A stretch of DNA of 21,203 nucleotides from Porticoccaceae bacterium (GCA_003448675.1 DLXZ01000036.1:1-21203); one strand, 5' to 3'. Positions 7,284-15,981 are shown, numbered from the stretch's first letter. Notes: a model not told the origin generated them from the sequence alone. Numbers and translations: made by a program.

Positions 7284-8332
7284 GACTGGCCTGCCTGACG
7301 CCAGTCCCGATACCAGCTCTGTTCTGGCAAAAGGGGCTCCAGCACTGATTCAAACCAGTCATAAAACCCCACCGTCTCGTTATGGCTTCTAGCCACCTCA
7401 AGGGTATAACGCAGCACCAGCGGCAGGTCGTTAAGGTAGCCCGATTTGCCATCGCGCAGGTAAAGCCGGGCGAAAATACCCAGGACCTTGATATGCCGTT
7501 GCAGACCCATCAAGTCGAACCAGTGCCGATAGCGCTGCTCATCAATGCCTTTCTGTAGCAAGCCCGCTGCCAGCGACTGACGGTAGAAGGCACCAACTCT
7601 CTCGCGCACCAGCGGGTCCGGCCAGCGCACGTAGCAGTCCCGCAACAGGGACACCAGGTCGTAGGTGCATGGCCCGATTACCGCATCCTGAAAGTCGATG
7701 ACGCCGACATCCTCACCCGGCAGATCGAGCAGATTGCGACTATGAAAATCCCGGTGCACCACCACCCGAGGCTGCTCCAGCGCTCTGGCTATAAGCTGTG
7801 AGAATAGCCGATCGAGCATTTCCATTTCATTGTCCGCGAGCTGGTAGCCCAGCAACCGCTCGACAAACCATTGGGGAAACAGCAGCATTTCTTCGCGCAA
7901 ACGCAATGCATTGTAGGATGGGAATACTGTTTCATCGGCCCGCATTTGCTGTATTTTCAGCAGGATATTTTCGGCCTTTTGATAAAGCCCGCCGGCACTT
8001 TGCTCATTGAGCTGGCCCTGATAAAGCCTGTCCCCCAGATCCTCCTGCAAAATAAACCCGGCGTGATAATCGACAGCATAGATACGGGGGGAATGGATCC
8101 CGGCCTCGGCCAGGGCGAGACTGATGGCGACAAAGCCTTCATTGTTCTCATGCTCGGGAGGCGCATGGGCTACCATCAGGGGTGGCTCACTGTTGACCCT
8201 GTAGTACTGCCGAAACCCGGCATCCCCGGATACGGCTTTTAGACGAAGATCGCCGCCAGTTATTTGACCAGGCAGATAACGCCCTACCCAGGTTTTTAAG
8301 TCTTCGCCAGTCAATCCCGAACCACCATACAA
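7280..8332 (-). CDS. amgK: N-acetylmuramate/N-acetylglucosamine anomeric kinase
   Basis: AmgK phosphorylates MurNAc (and GlcNAc) at the anomeric carbon, giving the substrate for MurU. It belongs to the aminoglycoside phosphotransferase-like fold. The catalytic loop VVHRDFHSRNLL at 191-202 supplies H193, D195 and N200. The metal-binding VIDFQDAVIGPCTYDL at 211-226 supplies D213. Further family blocks are SGDAGFRQYYR at 35-45 and LMGLQRHIKVLGIFARL at 274-290. The reading frame opens after a TAA and its first start is TTG at 8332. A second TTG at 8314 (residue 7) is also possible, and no in-frame ATG is near, so the start is uncertain. The gene is divergent to lptD, and its 3' end overlaps murU by four bases. 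Confidence 0.92.
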   Translation of the reverse strand: MYGGSGLTGEDLKTWVGRYLPGQITGGDLRLKAVSGDAGFRQYYRVNSEPPLMVAHAPPEHENNEGFVAISLALAEAGIHSPRIYAVDYHAGFILQEDLGDRLYQGQLNEQSAGGLYQKAENILLKIQQMRADETVFPSYNALRLREEMLLFPQWFVERLLGYQLADNEMEMLDRLFSQLIARALEQPRVVVHRDFHSRNLLDLPGEDVGVIDFQDAVIGPCTYDLVSLLRDCYVRWPDPLVRERVGAFYRQSLAAGLLQKGIDEQRYRHWFDLMGLQRHIKVLGIFARLYLRDGKSGYLNDLPLVLRYTLEVARSHNETVGFYDWFESVLEPLLPEQSWYRDWRQAGQS

Positions 8333-8459
8333 TACAAACGTCGTATTTTAGCCGAATAAGCCAGGCAACTCTCCTCAGCCCCATAAGTTCAGGTAGAATA
8401 CGGCGCTATCATTTTGTAGTGCCAATCGGAATACTTCAGTACCTGGAAACGGGAAAGCC
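8333..8459. promoter_or_regulatory. Shared control region between amgK-murU and the lptD operon
   Basis: This 127-base spacer must drive two divergent units. On the + strand TAGAAT at 8394-8399 is a good -10-like hexamer, about 60 bases ahead of the lptD ATG. On the - strand TAAAAT (bases 8345-8350) is -10-like but sits only 12 bases from the TTG start of amgK, giving a very short leader. Neither has a convincing -35, which suggests an activator or alternative sigma factor. No defined operator was recognised. Confidence 0.4.
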
Positions 8460-11153
8460 ATGCTTCTGAGCGAATACAAGAAAACGCCCCGCCACAAACT
8501 ACTTCAACGCGTCCAACGCGGCATGGCCGTTTTACTACTCGCTACAGTCTCCACTGCCTGGGCCGACTCCGACCGGGAAGCGGTATCGACCGATGGCAAT
8601 ATCGCCGCCAACGCCCACAAAGAATGGATGTGTAAGGCTGGCCCCGAGGGCGGCTGGCAGTGCTCGGCCATTACCGTGCCCGGCCCCACCTACCAACGCC
8701 CGCCCCGCCGCGCTACAGCGCGCGGTGCGAAGCCGCCACCGGCTGATGAACCGCGCATCAAGATCGCGCTTAATCTGGACTGGGTCGATGAACAGGCGCT
8801 CAGCGAGGAACAACGGGCCAGCAAAGCAATCGGTTGTTGCGGCGCCTATGTAGAACCGCCCCGCGATTACCCGGATGCCGAATCCGAACCGGAGGAATCA
8901 TCTCTCCGGGCCAGCGCCAACACCACTGAAGCACAGGGTGACGTAGCGACCATGAGTGGCGATGTGCAGATATCCCAGGGTTATCGGCAGATCCGCAGCG
9001 ACCAGGCGGTGGTCGATCAAAATCAACGTTCCGTGGAACTCAAGGGTGGCCTGCAGTTTCGCGAACCGGGCCTGCTGATGCTCGGCGAGCGCGCCCAGGT
9101 CAACCTCGATACCCAGGCGCTGGAAGTGGAAAATGCCGTTTTCGTCATGCACGAAGCGGCGGTGCGCGGCTCGGCGAAGCAACTGACTCGCGATGAAGAC
9201 GAGCGCATCTACATTAACAACGCCACCTATACTACCTGCGAACCGGGGAATAATACCTGGCAGCTGGTGGCGCCCCGGGTTGATATTAACCCCGATAACG
9301 GCATGGCCACGGTGCGCCACGCTCGGATCGAAGTTAAGGATGTACCGGTTTTCTATGTTCCGTGGCTGCGCTATCCGGTGGATGGCCGCCGCGCCACCGG
9401 ATTGTTGTTCCCCACGTTTACTGTCGGCGAGGAAAATGGCCTCGACTACGGCCAGCCCATCTACTTCAATCTCGCGCCAAATTACGACGCCACCCTGACT
9501 CCCCGCTATATCCAGGAGCGGGGCGAAATGCTGGAACTGGAACTGCGCCACCTTTCAACACTGACCAGCTCCGTGATCGGTGGCGCCTACCTGGCGGATG
9601 ATGACGGTGGCGATGACAGCGACGAAGATCACCCACTGAAAGAAAGTTTCGTCGGCGAGGATCGCTGGTTGGTAAATGTCGGTCATCTCGGCGGCTTTGG
9701 CAAAGCCTGGCATACCAAAATCGACTACACCAAAGTCAGCGACGAGGAGTATTTCCGCGACCTGGGTAACGTCACCCTCGCAGCCAGTAGTGAAACTCAT
9801 CTCAAACAGCTGGCTCAAGCGGGTTACCATCTTGGTCCTTGGTGGCTGGGGATACAGGCTGTTGAATACCAGACTTTGATCAACGATACCCGGCGTCAAT
9901 ATCAGCAGTTGCCGCGCGTTGACCTCAATGGCAACTATCACTTCTCGCCCTGGAACCTCGACCTGGAGCTGGAACTGAAGCATCAATACACCGAATTCGA
10001 CCACCAGGATGACACCGACCTCAGTGGCAACCCACTGGTGACGGGCAGCCGCGCACGCGTTGATTACGCGCTGACCCTCGACCAGCAATGGCTCTGGGGT
10101 TACGTACGGCCCACGGTGAAGATCAAACACCTCACCTATGATCTGGATGACCCTATCGTTGTGGGCGGTGACGACAGCCCATCGGCGACGGTACCGGTCG
10201 CCATTATCGACGCCGGGCTGTTTTTCGAGCGCGACACCACCTGGTTTAGGAATGCGCTGCAGACTTTTGAACCCAGGCTTTACTATCTGAACTCAGATTT
10301 CGAGGAACAAAGCGCGCAGCCGGACTTTGACACCTCGGAGTTAACCTTCAGTTATCAGCAGCTATTCCGTGATGACCGCTTTTCCGGCGGTGACCGTATT
10401 GGCGATGCCGACCAACTTACCATTGGCCTGACCAGCCGCCTGATTGATAAAGACACCGGCGCCGAAAGGCTGCGCGGCAGCATTGGCCAGATTTTTTACT
10501 TCAAGGATCGCTATGTGTCCCTCGACCCCGCACTGACCAAAGTCTTCCTACAAAGCATCGATAACCCTGCGACACTGACCACCGCCGCGCAGCGAGATCT
10601 GGCCACGGATTTATTGAGCGATGACTCAGCACTGGCTGCGGAGTTTGCCGCCCGCATGAACGAGCACCTGCATTTTCAATCGGATATCTTGTTTGACGAT
10701 GACACCGACAAGGTGGACAAAGGCAGCATTAGTCTGCGGTACAACAATAACGACAATGCGATCGTCAACACCTCTTACCGCTACACTCGGCGAAACCCCC
10801 GCCTGGTTAGCGGCCAGTTCTTTGACGCGGACATTGAGCAAGCTGATCTCTCGGCCCTGGTTCCCCTGAGCGACAGCTGGAGCCTGGTTGGGCGCTGGAA
10901 CCACGACCTGACCCATAGTCGCGAACTGGAAGTCTTTGGCGGAATCGAATACGAAAGCTGCTGCTGGCGCGCTAGCGTTATTCTGCGACACTGGCTGGAT
11001 CGTGATGATGACCTGATTATTCCCGAAGAGGAGCTCGAATACGATGATGGCGTATTCTTCCAAATCCAGCTAAAGGGTCTGGCCGGCACGGGTACCAGTG
11101 TCGAGAATATCCTCAGGGATGGCATTTATGGTTATGAGCCCCTGGAGCCCTGA
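8460..11153 (+). CDS. lptD: LPS assembly outer-membrane protein LptD
   Basis: LptD forms with LptE the translocon that inserts LPS into the outer leaflet. The 897-residue precursor has a signal peptide, with hydrophobic segment 21-34 and likely cleavage after AWA at 33-35. A Pseudomonas-like N-terminal segment carries C58, C68, C126 and C127. The OstA/LptA-like periplasmic domain covers roughly 150-300, and a C-terminal beta-barrel follows. C260 (TYTTCEPGNNTW) and the C834-C835 pair match E. coli C173 and C724-C725, which form the disulfides needed for function. YVPWLRYPVDGRRATGLL at 299-316 is the usual lead-in to the barrel. An acidic stretch at 379-391 and an alanine-rich stretch at about 686-735 look like expanded loops. 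The ATG at 8460 follows GGGAAAG. It heads a tight operon with surA, its folding chaperone. Confidence 0.96.
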   Translation: MLLSEYKKTPRHKLLQRVQRGMAVLLLATVSTAWADSDREAVSTDGNIAANAHKEWMCKAGPEGGWQCSAITVPGPTYQRPPRRATARGAKPPPADEPRIKIALNLDWVDEQALSEEQRASKAIGCCGAYVEPPRDYPDAESEPEESSLRASANTTEAQGDVATMSGDVQISQGYRQIRSDQAVVDQNQRSVELKGGLQFREPGLLMLGERAQVNLDTQALEVENAVFVMHEAAVRGSAKQLTRDEDERIYINNATYTTCEPGNNTWQLVAPRVDINPDNGMATVRHARIEVKDVPVFYVPWLRYPVDGRRATGLLFPTFTVGEENGLDYGQPIYFNLAPNYDATLTPRYIQERGEMLELELRHLSTLTSSVIGGAYLADDDGGDDSDEDHPLKESFVGEDRWLVNVGHLGGFGKAWHTKIDYTKVSDEEYFRDLGNVTLAASSETHLKQLAQAGYHLGPWWLGIQAVEYQTLINDTRRQYQQLPRVDLNGNYHFSPWNLDLELELKHQYTEFDHQDDTDLSGNPLVTGSRARVDYALTLDQQWLWGYVRPTVKIKHLTYDLDDPIVVGGDDSPSATVPVAIIDAGLFFERDTTWFRNALQTFEPRLYYLNSDFEEQSAQPDFDTSELTFSYQQLFRDDRFSGGDRIGDADQLTIGLTSRLIDKDTGAERLRGSIGQIFYFKDRYVSLDPALTKVFLQSIDNPATLTTAAQRDLATDLLSDDSALAAEFAARMNEHLHFQSDILFDDDTDKVDKGSISLRYNNNDNAIVNTSYRYTRRNPRLVSGQFFDADIEQADLSALVPLSDSWSLVGRWNHDLTHSRELEVFGGIEYESCCWRASVILRHWLDRDDDLIIPEEELEYDDGVFFQIQLKGLAGTGTSVENILRDGIYGYEPLEP

Positions 11154-11154
11154 A

Positions 11155-12468
11155 GTGAAGCAGCCTTACCCACTCCTCAAGACAGCGGTTGCCAGTATGG
11201 CGGCGCTGTCAATTACGATGCTGTCGTTTTACCCTTCGGCCCCAAGGGCTGAATTAGAGGCGCTTGATCGCATTGTCGCCATCGTCAATGAAGACGTGGT
11301 GATGGCCAGCGAACTCAATGAACAGGTCGAAATGATGGTCAAGCAGATGCTGCGCTCACAGCAGCAACTACCACCCCGAGAAGTCATTGAGTCTCAGGTG
11401 CTGGAAAAACTTATCCAGGATCGTCTGCAGATTGAAATCGGCAAACGCGCCGGCGTCCAGATCAGTGATGATGAAATTAACAGAGCGCTGGAAGACACCG
11501 CACGAAACCAGGGCCTGACTCTTGAAGAATTTGTCAGCTACGCCCACCAGGACGGCTTGACCCTGAGCAAGTTACGACAGAACTTCAAAAATGACATGGT
11601 TGTGGCCCGCGTCCAGCAGGCCATGGTTAGCCGCCGTATCGAAATCACCGACCAGGAAATAGACAACTTTTTGAATTCGGAAGAAGGGAAATTCCTCGCC
11701 TCTCCTGACGTCAACGTCGGCCATATCCTGATTCGCGTGCCCGATAGCAGCACCGACGCATTCAACCAGGCCATGGCCGACGCGGAAGTACTCCATAATC
11801 GCCTCACTACCGGCAGCGAGGATTTCCGTCAGGTAGCGCTGACACACTCCGCGGGCCCCAATGCCCTGCAGGGCGGGGACCTGGGCTGGCGCAAGACCGC
11901 GCAACTACCCGCGCTGTTCACCCAAACGCTCGATGCCCTTGAGCCGGGCCAGGTAAGTGAACCCTTCCGCAGCGACGCCGGCATCCATCTACTCAAACTT
12001 TACGAGCGCCGTGGAGGCGGCGAGCAACTCATTGAGCAAAAGCAGATTCGCCACATACTTCTAAAACCCAATGAAATAAGAAATGACGAAGCGACGCGGG
12101 CGCAAATCGCCGCCTTGCGCGAGCAAATCCTCGAAAATGAAAACTTCGGAGAACTCGCCCGGCAGTACTCCGAGGACACCGGCTCGGCGCTTAAAGGTGG
12201 CGACCTGGGCTGGTCAACGAAGGGCCAATTTGTGCCCGGGTTTGAAAACGCTATCGACCAGCTGGAAATCGGCGTTCTCAGTGAACCAGTGCTGACCCAG
12301 TACGGTTGGCATCTCATTGAAGTAACCGACCAACGCAAGCAGGACTTTAGCACAGAGATACTGCGTAATCAGGCAAGCAACCAGCTTCGCCAGCGTAAAT
12401 ACGCCGAAGAATTACAAGTCTGGCTCGAAGAAATACGCAACGAAGCCTTTATCGAAATCAAGTCATGA
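11155..12468 (+). CDS. surA: Periplasmic chaperone and peptidyl-prolyl isomerase SurA
   Basis: SurA escorts unfolded outer-membrane proteins, LptD among them, through the periplasm. I place the start at the GTG at 11155, one base past the lptD stop, with GGAG seven bases upstream. This gives 437 residues (E. coli 428) and a classical signal peptide with MK...LLK n-region, hydrophobic core, and likely cleavage after A32 (PRA). Earlier in-frame starts (GTG 11098, ATG 11119, 11128, 11134) lie inside lptD and would extend the n-region. The N-terminal chaperone module runs to about 186. Two parvulin domains follow at about 187-284 (VGHILIRVP to LLKLYERR) and 297-394 (IRHILLKPN to HLIEVTDQR), each with a GGDLGW motif, then the C-terminal helix that packs back on the N-domain. 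Confidence 0.95.
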   Translation: MKQPYPLLKTAVASMAALSITMLSFYPSAPRAELEALDRIVAIVNEDVVMASELNEQVEMMVKQMLRSQQQLPPREVIESQVLEKLIQDRLQIEIGKRAGVQISDDEINRALEDTARNQGLTLEEFVSYAHQDGLTLSKLRQNFKNDMVVARVQQAMVSRRIEITDQEIDNFLNSEEGKFLASPDVNVGHILIRVPDSSTDAFNQAMADAEVLHNRLTTGSEDFRQVALTHSAGPNALQGGDLGWRKTAQLPALFTQTLDALEPGQVSEPFRSDAGIHLLKLYERRGGGEQLIEQKQIRHILLKPNEIRNDEATRAQIAALREQILENENFGELARQYSEDTGSALKGGDLGWSTKGQFVPGFENAIDQLEIGVLSEPVLTQYGWHLIEVTDQRKQDFSTEILRNQASNQLRQRKYAEELQVWLEEIRNEAFIEIKS

Positions 12469-13436
12469 CCCTGCGTCTGGCCCTGACTCCCGGGGAACCG
12501 GCCGGCATCGGGCCCGATTTACTGATCAAGCTGGTGCAACACGGCAGCCCCCACGAACTGATCGCCATCACCGACCCGGACTTACTGGAAAGCCGCGCTC
12601 GGCTACTCAATTTACCCCTACGATTACGCGAGCCTCGCGGTCAAGCCCTGCCAGCCAGCGAACTGGCCATCATGCCTATCCCCATGCCCGCGCCCTGCCA
12701 TCCCGGCCGGCCTGATACCGCTAATGCCAGTTTTATATTGGAAACGCTAAATAGCGCGGTAAACGGCTGTCGCGTCGGCGATTTTGAGGCACTGGTAACC
12801 GGCCCTGTAAACAAGGCCGTTATCAACGATGCCGGCATTCCTTTCAGTGGCCATACGGAATATCTGGCCGAATTGAGCAACACGCCACGCGTCGTGATGA
12901 TGCTCGCGACACACGGCCTGCGGGTTGCACTGGCAACCACTCATCTGCCCTTGTCGCAGGTAAGCGGAAGTCTGAACCGCCCCATGCTCCGAGAAATCTT
13001 GCGCATCATCGACCGGGATTTAAAAGGTAAATTCGCTATTACCACTCCGAGAATTCTTGTCTGTGGCCTCAACCCCCACGCCGGTGAAGGCGGCCACCTT
13101 GGCCATGAGGAAATTGACATCATCTCTCCAGTCATTGAAGAACTACGTGATCAGGGACTTAACATACGGGGGCCGACGCCAGCGGATACAGCGTTTACCC
13201 GGAAATGCCTGGATGACGCCGATGTCGTGGTCGCCATGTACCACGACCAGGGTTTACCGGTGCTCAAGTATCGGGGTTTCGGCGCAGCGGTCAATATTAC
13301 GCTGGGGCTACCCTTTATCCGTGCATCGGTGGATCATGGCACGGCTCTGGAACTGGCCGGCACCGGCAACATTGACACCGGCAGCCTCGCCGCCGCCATC
13401 GCGGCGGCGGCGGAGATGGCTGGCTCGGCTGCCTGA
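12465..13436 (+). CDS. pdxA: 4-hydroxythreonine-4-phosphate dehydrogenase
   Basis: PdxA oxidises 4-phosphohydroxy-L-threonine with NAD(P) in the DXP-dependent pathway to pyridoxal phosphate. The 323-residue protein is of family length. It shows [12 protein letters not shown] at 8-19, the substrate-binding SGHTEYLAE at 128-136, and three metal-binding histidines: H160 (TTHLPL), H205 ([11 protein letters not shown]) and H260 ([15 protein letters not shown]). These correspond to E. coli H166, H211 and H266. The ATG overlaps the surA stop by four bases (ATGA), so translation is probably coupled. The last codons contain a GC-rich hairpin-forming alanine run at 13388-13412. The gene ends 21 bases before rsmA. 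Confidence 0.96.
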   Translation: MTLRLALTPGEPAGIGPDLLIKLVQHGSPHELIAITDPDLLESRARLLNLPLRLREPRGQALPASELAIMPIPMPAPCHPGRPDTANASFILETLNSAVNGCRVGDFEALVTGPVNKAVINDAGIPFSGHTEYLAELSNTPRVVMMLATHGLRVALATTHLPLSQVSGSLNRPMLREILRIIDRDLKGKFAITTPRILVCGLNPHAGEGGHLGHEEIDIISPVIEELRDQGLNIRGPTPADTAFTRKCLDDADVVVAMYHDQGLPVLKYRGFGAAVNITLGLPFIRASVDHGTALELAGTGNIDTGSLAAAIAAAAEMAGSAA

Positions 13437-13457
13437 GTTGACTGGAGGTTCACCACC

Positions 13458-14255
13458 ATGACCGAACCTTCAGGCAAACACCGCGCCCGCAAACGCTTTG
13501 GCCAGAATTTTCTGATCGACAAGCAGATTATCAGCCAAATTCTCAATGCGATAGATAGTCAACCCGAAGACCACATTGTTGAAATTGGCCCTGGTTTAGG
13601 CGCTCTTACCGAAGGTCTTTTACAAAACTGTGATCAGCTGACAGTCGTGGAGATCGACCGGGGCCTGGCGGCGGAATTAAGCGAACGTTACGGTAACCAC
13701 CCCAATTTCGGACTCCACCAGATGGATGCCTTAACACTCGACTTCAGCACCCTCAGCCAGGGCGAGAACCTGCGCGTGGTCGGGAATCTTCCCTACAATA
13801 TTTCCACGCCGCTGTTATTCCATCTGCTCAACTACCGGCATGTGATCACGGATATGTACTTCATGCTACAGAAGGAAGTAGTCCAACGCCTGGCCGCCGC
13901 GCCGGGCGTTAAAAATTATGGGCGGCTCAGCATAATGATGCAGTACCACTGCCAGGTGCGCACGCTCATGACTGTGCCACCGGAAGCGTTTCGACCAGCG
14001 CCTAAAGTTACTTCCGCTGTCGTTCAACTTGTACCCCACCCAAGGCCGCCCTTTCACGCAACCGACCTTCAGATATTCGACCGTCTGGTTAGAACCTGTT
14101 TCCAGCAACGGCGCAAAACCCTGCGCAACAGCTTAAAGTTACTACCCGGCGGCAGTGACATAAAGGAAAACCAGATTGACTTGTCAGTAAGGCCGGAATC
14201 CCTTAGCGTCGAGGATTTTGTTACGCTAGCAAACCTGCTCACGCGGACAGATTGA
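13458..14255 (+). CDS. rsmA: 16S rRNA dimethyladenosine transferase
   Basis: RsmA (KsgA) dimethylates two adjacent adenosines, A1518 and A1519, in the 3'-terminal helix of 16S rRNA, using SAM, as a late checkpoint of 30S assembly. The 265-residue protein has RKRFGQNFL at 11-19, SAM-binding motif I VEIGPGLGALTE at 41-52, VVEID at 63-67, and the catalytic motif IV NLPYNIS at 110-116. The C-terminal rRNA-contact block has QRRKTLRNSLK at 217-227. The ATG is preceded by a strong GGAGG at 13444-13448. apaG begins seven bases after the stop, continuing the operon. Confidence 0.96.
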   Translation: MTEPSGKHRARKRFGQNFLIDKQIISQILNAIDSQPEDHIVEIGPGLGALTEGLLQNCDQLTVVEIDRGLAAELSERYGNHPNFGLHQMDALTLDFSTLSQGENLRVVGNLPYNISTPLLFHLLNYRHVITDMYFMLQKEVVQRLAAAPGVKNYGRLSIMMQYHCQVRTLMTVPPEAFRPAPKVTSAVVQLVPHPRPPFHATDLQIFDRLVRTCFQQRRKTLRNSLKLLPGGSDIKENQIDLSVRPESLSVEDFVTLANLLTRTD

Positions 14256-14262
14256 GGCTCCC

Positions 14263-14640
14263 ATGAACAAGGATTCGCCCATAGAGGTAAGTGTTGTAAC
14301 CGAATACCTACCACGCCAATCAGAACCACTCAAACAACAGTTCGCCTTTGCCTATCACATCACCATCAGCAATCATGGCAATAAAGCTGCCCAGCTGGTT
14401 AGTCGCCACTGGATCATTACCGATGGCAACGAGGCTACCCAGGAGGTTCAAGGGCTGGGCGTGGTCGGCGAGCAGCCCATGATCAACCCAGGCGAGAGCT
14501 ATCGCTACACCAGCGGCGTGATTCTGGAAACGGAAATCGGCACCATGAGCGGCACCTATCATATGCTCTGCGAAACCGGCGTCAGCTTCGACGCCCCGAT
14601 ACCGACCTTTCTGCTGGCCGTTCCCAATGCCATTAACTGA
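14263..14640 (+). CDS. apaG: ApaG domain protein
   Basis: ApaG is a small fibronectin-III-like protein of unclear function, long linked to Co2+/Mg2+ homeostasis through mutant phenotypes. This one has 125 residues, the same as E. coli ApaG. Typical blocks are FAYHITISNHG at 29-39, QLVSRHWIITDGN at 44-56, VQGLGVVGEQPMINPGESY at 62-80, YTSG at 82-85 and GTMSGTYHM at 93-101. The ATG has a GAGG site just upstream. It sits between rsmA (7 bases) and apaH (20 bases), the usual gammaproteobacterial order. Confidence 0.95.
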   Translation: MNKDSPIEVSVVTEYLPRQSEPLKQQFAFAYHITISNHGNKAAQLVSRHWIITDGNEATQEVQGLGVVGEQPMINPGESYRYTSGVILETEIGTMSGTYHMLCETGVSFDAPIPTFLLAVPNAIN

Positions 14641-14660
14641 GCCACCGTGCCCTGGTTGAT

Positions 14661-15467
14661 ATGACGACATACGCGGTTGGCGATATTCAGGGTTGTCTCG
14701 AGCCTCTTAAGCGGCTGTTGGATGAACTGGACTTTTCACCGGATCGTGACCAGCTCTGGTCCGTGGGTGATGTGGTTAATCGTGGTCCGCAGTCGCTAGC
14801 GACTTTGCGTTTCGTCAAATCACTGGGCCCAGCCTTTCGCATGGTGTTGGGTAACCACGATTTACACCTGCTGGCCTCGGCACGGGGATACCGCCAACCG
14901 ACACCGAAAGATACCCTCGACGACGTCCTCGCGGCCCATGATGCGCCCCAGCTGCTCGACTGGTTGCAAAGCCAACCCCTCCTGATTTATGACCAGGGTT
15001 ATGTGATGACTCATGCGGGACTACCGCCCCAATGGTCGCTGGCAACAGCAGTGGCCAGGGCAAAAGAAGTTGAAAACGCCCTGAGCGGCCCGGAAGCATC
15101 ATTATTCTTCGCGCACATGTACGGCAACAAACCGGCATTGTGGGATGACCAACTCAAAGCGCCTGAACGGTGGCGGGTGATCACCAATTATTTTACCCGC
15201 ATGCGTTTTTGCACCGCCCAAGGGGAGCTGGAATTACATTGCAAATTGGGCCCGGGGCAAGGGCCAGAAGGCTTTGCTCCCTGGTATGCCCACCCAAACC
15301 GAAAAACTGCGGGGCAGAAACTGATATTTGGTCACTGGGCGGCGCTGGATGGGCAAGCTTGCGGCGCCGATTTATTTCCCCTGGATACGGGATGCGTATG
15401 GGGCAAGCGGCTGCGCATACTCAATTTCGACACCGGCGCCTACCACCACTGGGATTGCGGATCTTAA
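14661..15467 (+). CDS. apaH: Symmetrical bis(5'-nucleosyl)-tetraphosphatase
   Basis: ApaH hydrolyses Ap4A symmetrically to two ADP and removes Np4 caps from bacterial RNA. It is a metallophosphatase of the PPP superfamily. The 268-residue protein shows the full set of metal and phosphate motifs: GDIQGC at 7-12, GDVVNRGP at 36-43, GNHD at 64-67, THAG at 117-120, FGHW at 223-226, and LDTGCVWG at 241-248. The ATG at 14661 has only a weak ribosome-binding site, so coupling to apaG translation is likely. It is the last gene of the lptD operon and faces the end of the alpha ribosomal operon. Confidence 0.96.
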   Translation: MTTYAVGDIQGCLEPLKRLLDELDFSPDRDQLWSVGDVVNRGPQSLATLRFVKSLGPAFRMVLGNHDLHLLASARGYRQPTPKDTLDDVLAAHDAPQLLDWLQSQPLLIYDQGYVMTHAGLPPQWSLATAVARAKEVENALSGPEASLFFAHMYGNKPALWDDQLKAPERWRVITNYFTRMRFCTAQGELELHCKLGPGQGPEGFAPWYAHPNRKTAGQKLIFGHWAALDGQACGADLFPLDTGCVWGKRLRILNFDTGAYHHWDCGS

Positions 15468-15535
15468 CAGTCTATCAGATCGGTTACCGGGCAAGGGCCG
15501 GCATCCCTAACCGTTAATACCTATGAGCAAGCAAT

Positions 15536-15562
15536 AAAAAACCGGGCGAAAACCCGGTCTTT
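15536..15562 (-). terminator. Intrinsic terminator of the alpha operon, facing apaH
   Basis: Arms ACCGGG (15541-15546) and CCCGGT (15553-15558) enclose a six-base loop. Read on the - strand the hairpin is followed by an uninterrupted run of T, so it is a strong terminator 22 bases past the rplQ stop. On the + strand the tail is only CTTTTCC, so it may stop the lptD-apaH transcript less efficiently. Confidence 0.88.
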
Positions 15563-15579
15563 TCCAGAAGCTAAGCCGA

Positions 15580-15981
15580 TCAATCTTCAACTTCTTCGAA
15601 CTCGTCCTCCGGCTCTTCGGCCATAACCCTGTCAACCAATTCGATATAGGCCATGGGCGCTTTATCTCCGGTGCGATAACCGCATTTCAGGATGCGGGTA
15701 TACCCACCTGGGCGTTCCTGATAACGAGGACCCAACTCGGAAAACAGTTTGCCCACTGCCGCTTTATCACGCAACCGATCAAAGGCCAGGCGCCGGTTAG
15801 CAACACTGTCGGCTTTGGCCAGAGTGATCAGGGGTTCGGCATATCGGCGTAGCTCCTTGGCTTTCGGCAGCGTGGTTTTAATCACCTCGTGCTCAACCAG
15901 GGATGCTGTCATATTACGAAACATTGCTTTGCGATGAGAGCTGTTTCGGTTTAATTGGCGGCCGCTTTGACGATGACGCAT
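15580..15981 (-). CDS. rplQ: 50S ribosomal protein L17
   Basis: L17 lies near the exit-tunnel side of the large subunit. The 133-residue protein starts [12 protein letters not shown] and continues [11 protein letters not shown] at 14-24, as in all bacterial L17 proteins. [22 protein letters not shown] at 95-116 is the conserved C-terminal block. The tail (120-133) is unusually rich in Glu and Asp, making the protein a few residues longer than E. coli L17 (127). It is the last gene of the alpha operon, 55 bases after rpoA and followed by a strong terminator. Confidence 0.97.
   Translation of the reverse strand: MRHRQSGRQLNRNSSHRKAMFRNMTASLVEHEVIKTTLPKAKELRRYAEPLITLAKADSVANRRLAFDRLRDKAAVGKLFSELGPRYQERPGGYTRILKCGYRTGDKAPMAYIELVDRVMAEEPEDEFEEVED

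Noticed and set aside
9555..10130. 191-codon open frame on the - strand inside lptD
   Set aside because: It is antisense to a conserved barrel-coding region with no domain of its own, and is explained by the codon bias of lptD.
11098..11154. N-terminal extension of SurA within the 3' end of lptD
   Set aside because: The extra residues have no counterpart in SurA and would disrupt the signal peptide. The GTG at 11155 is better placed.
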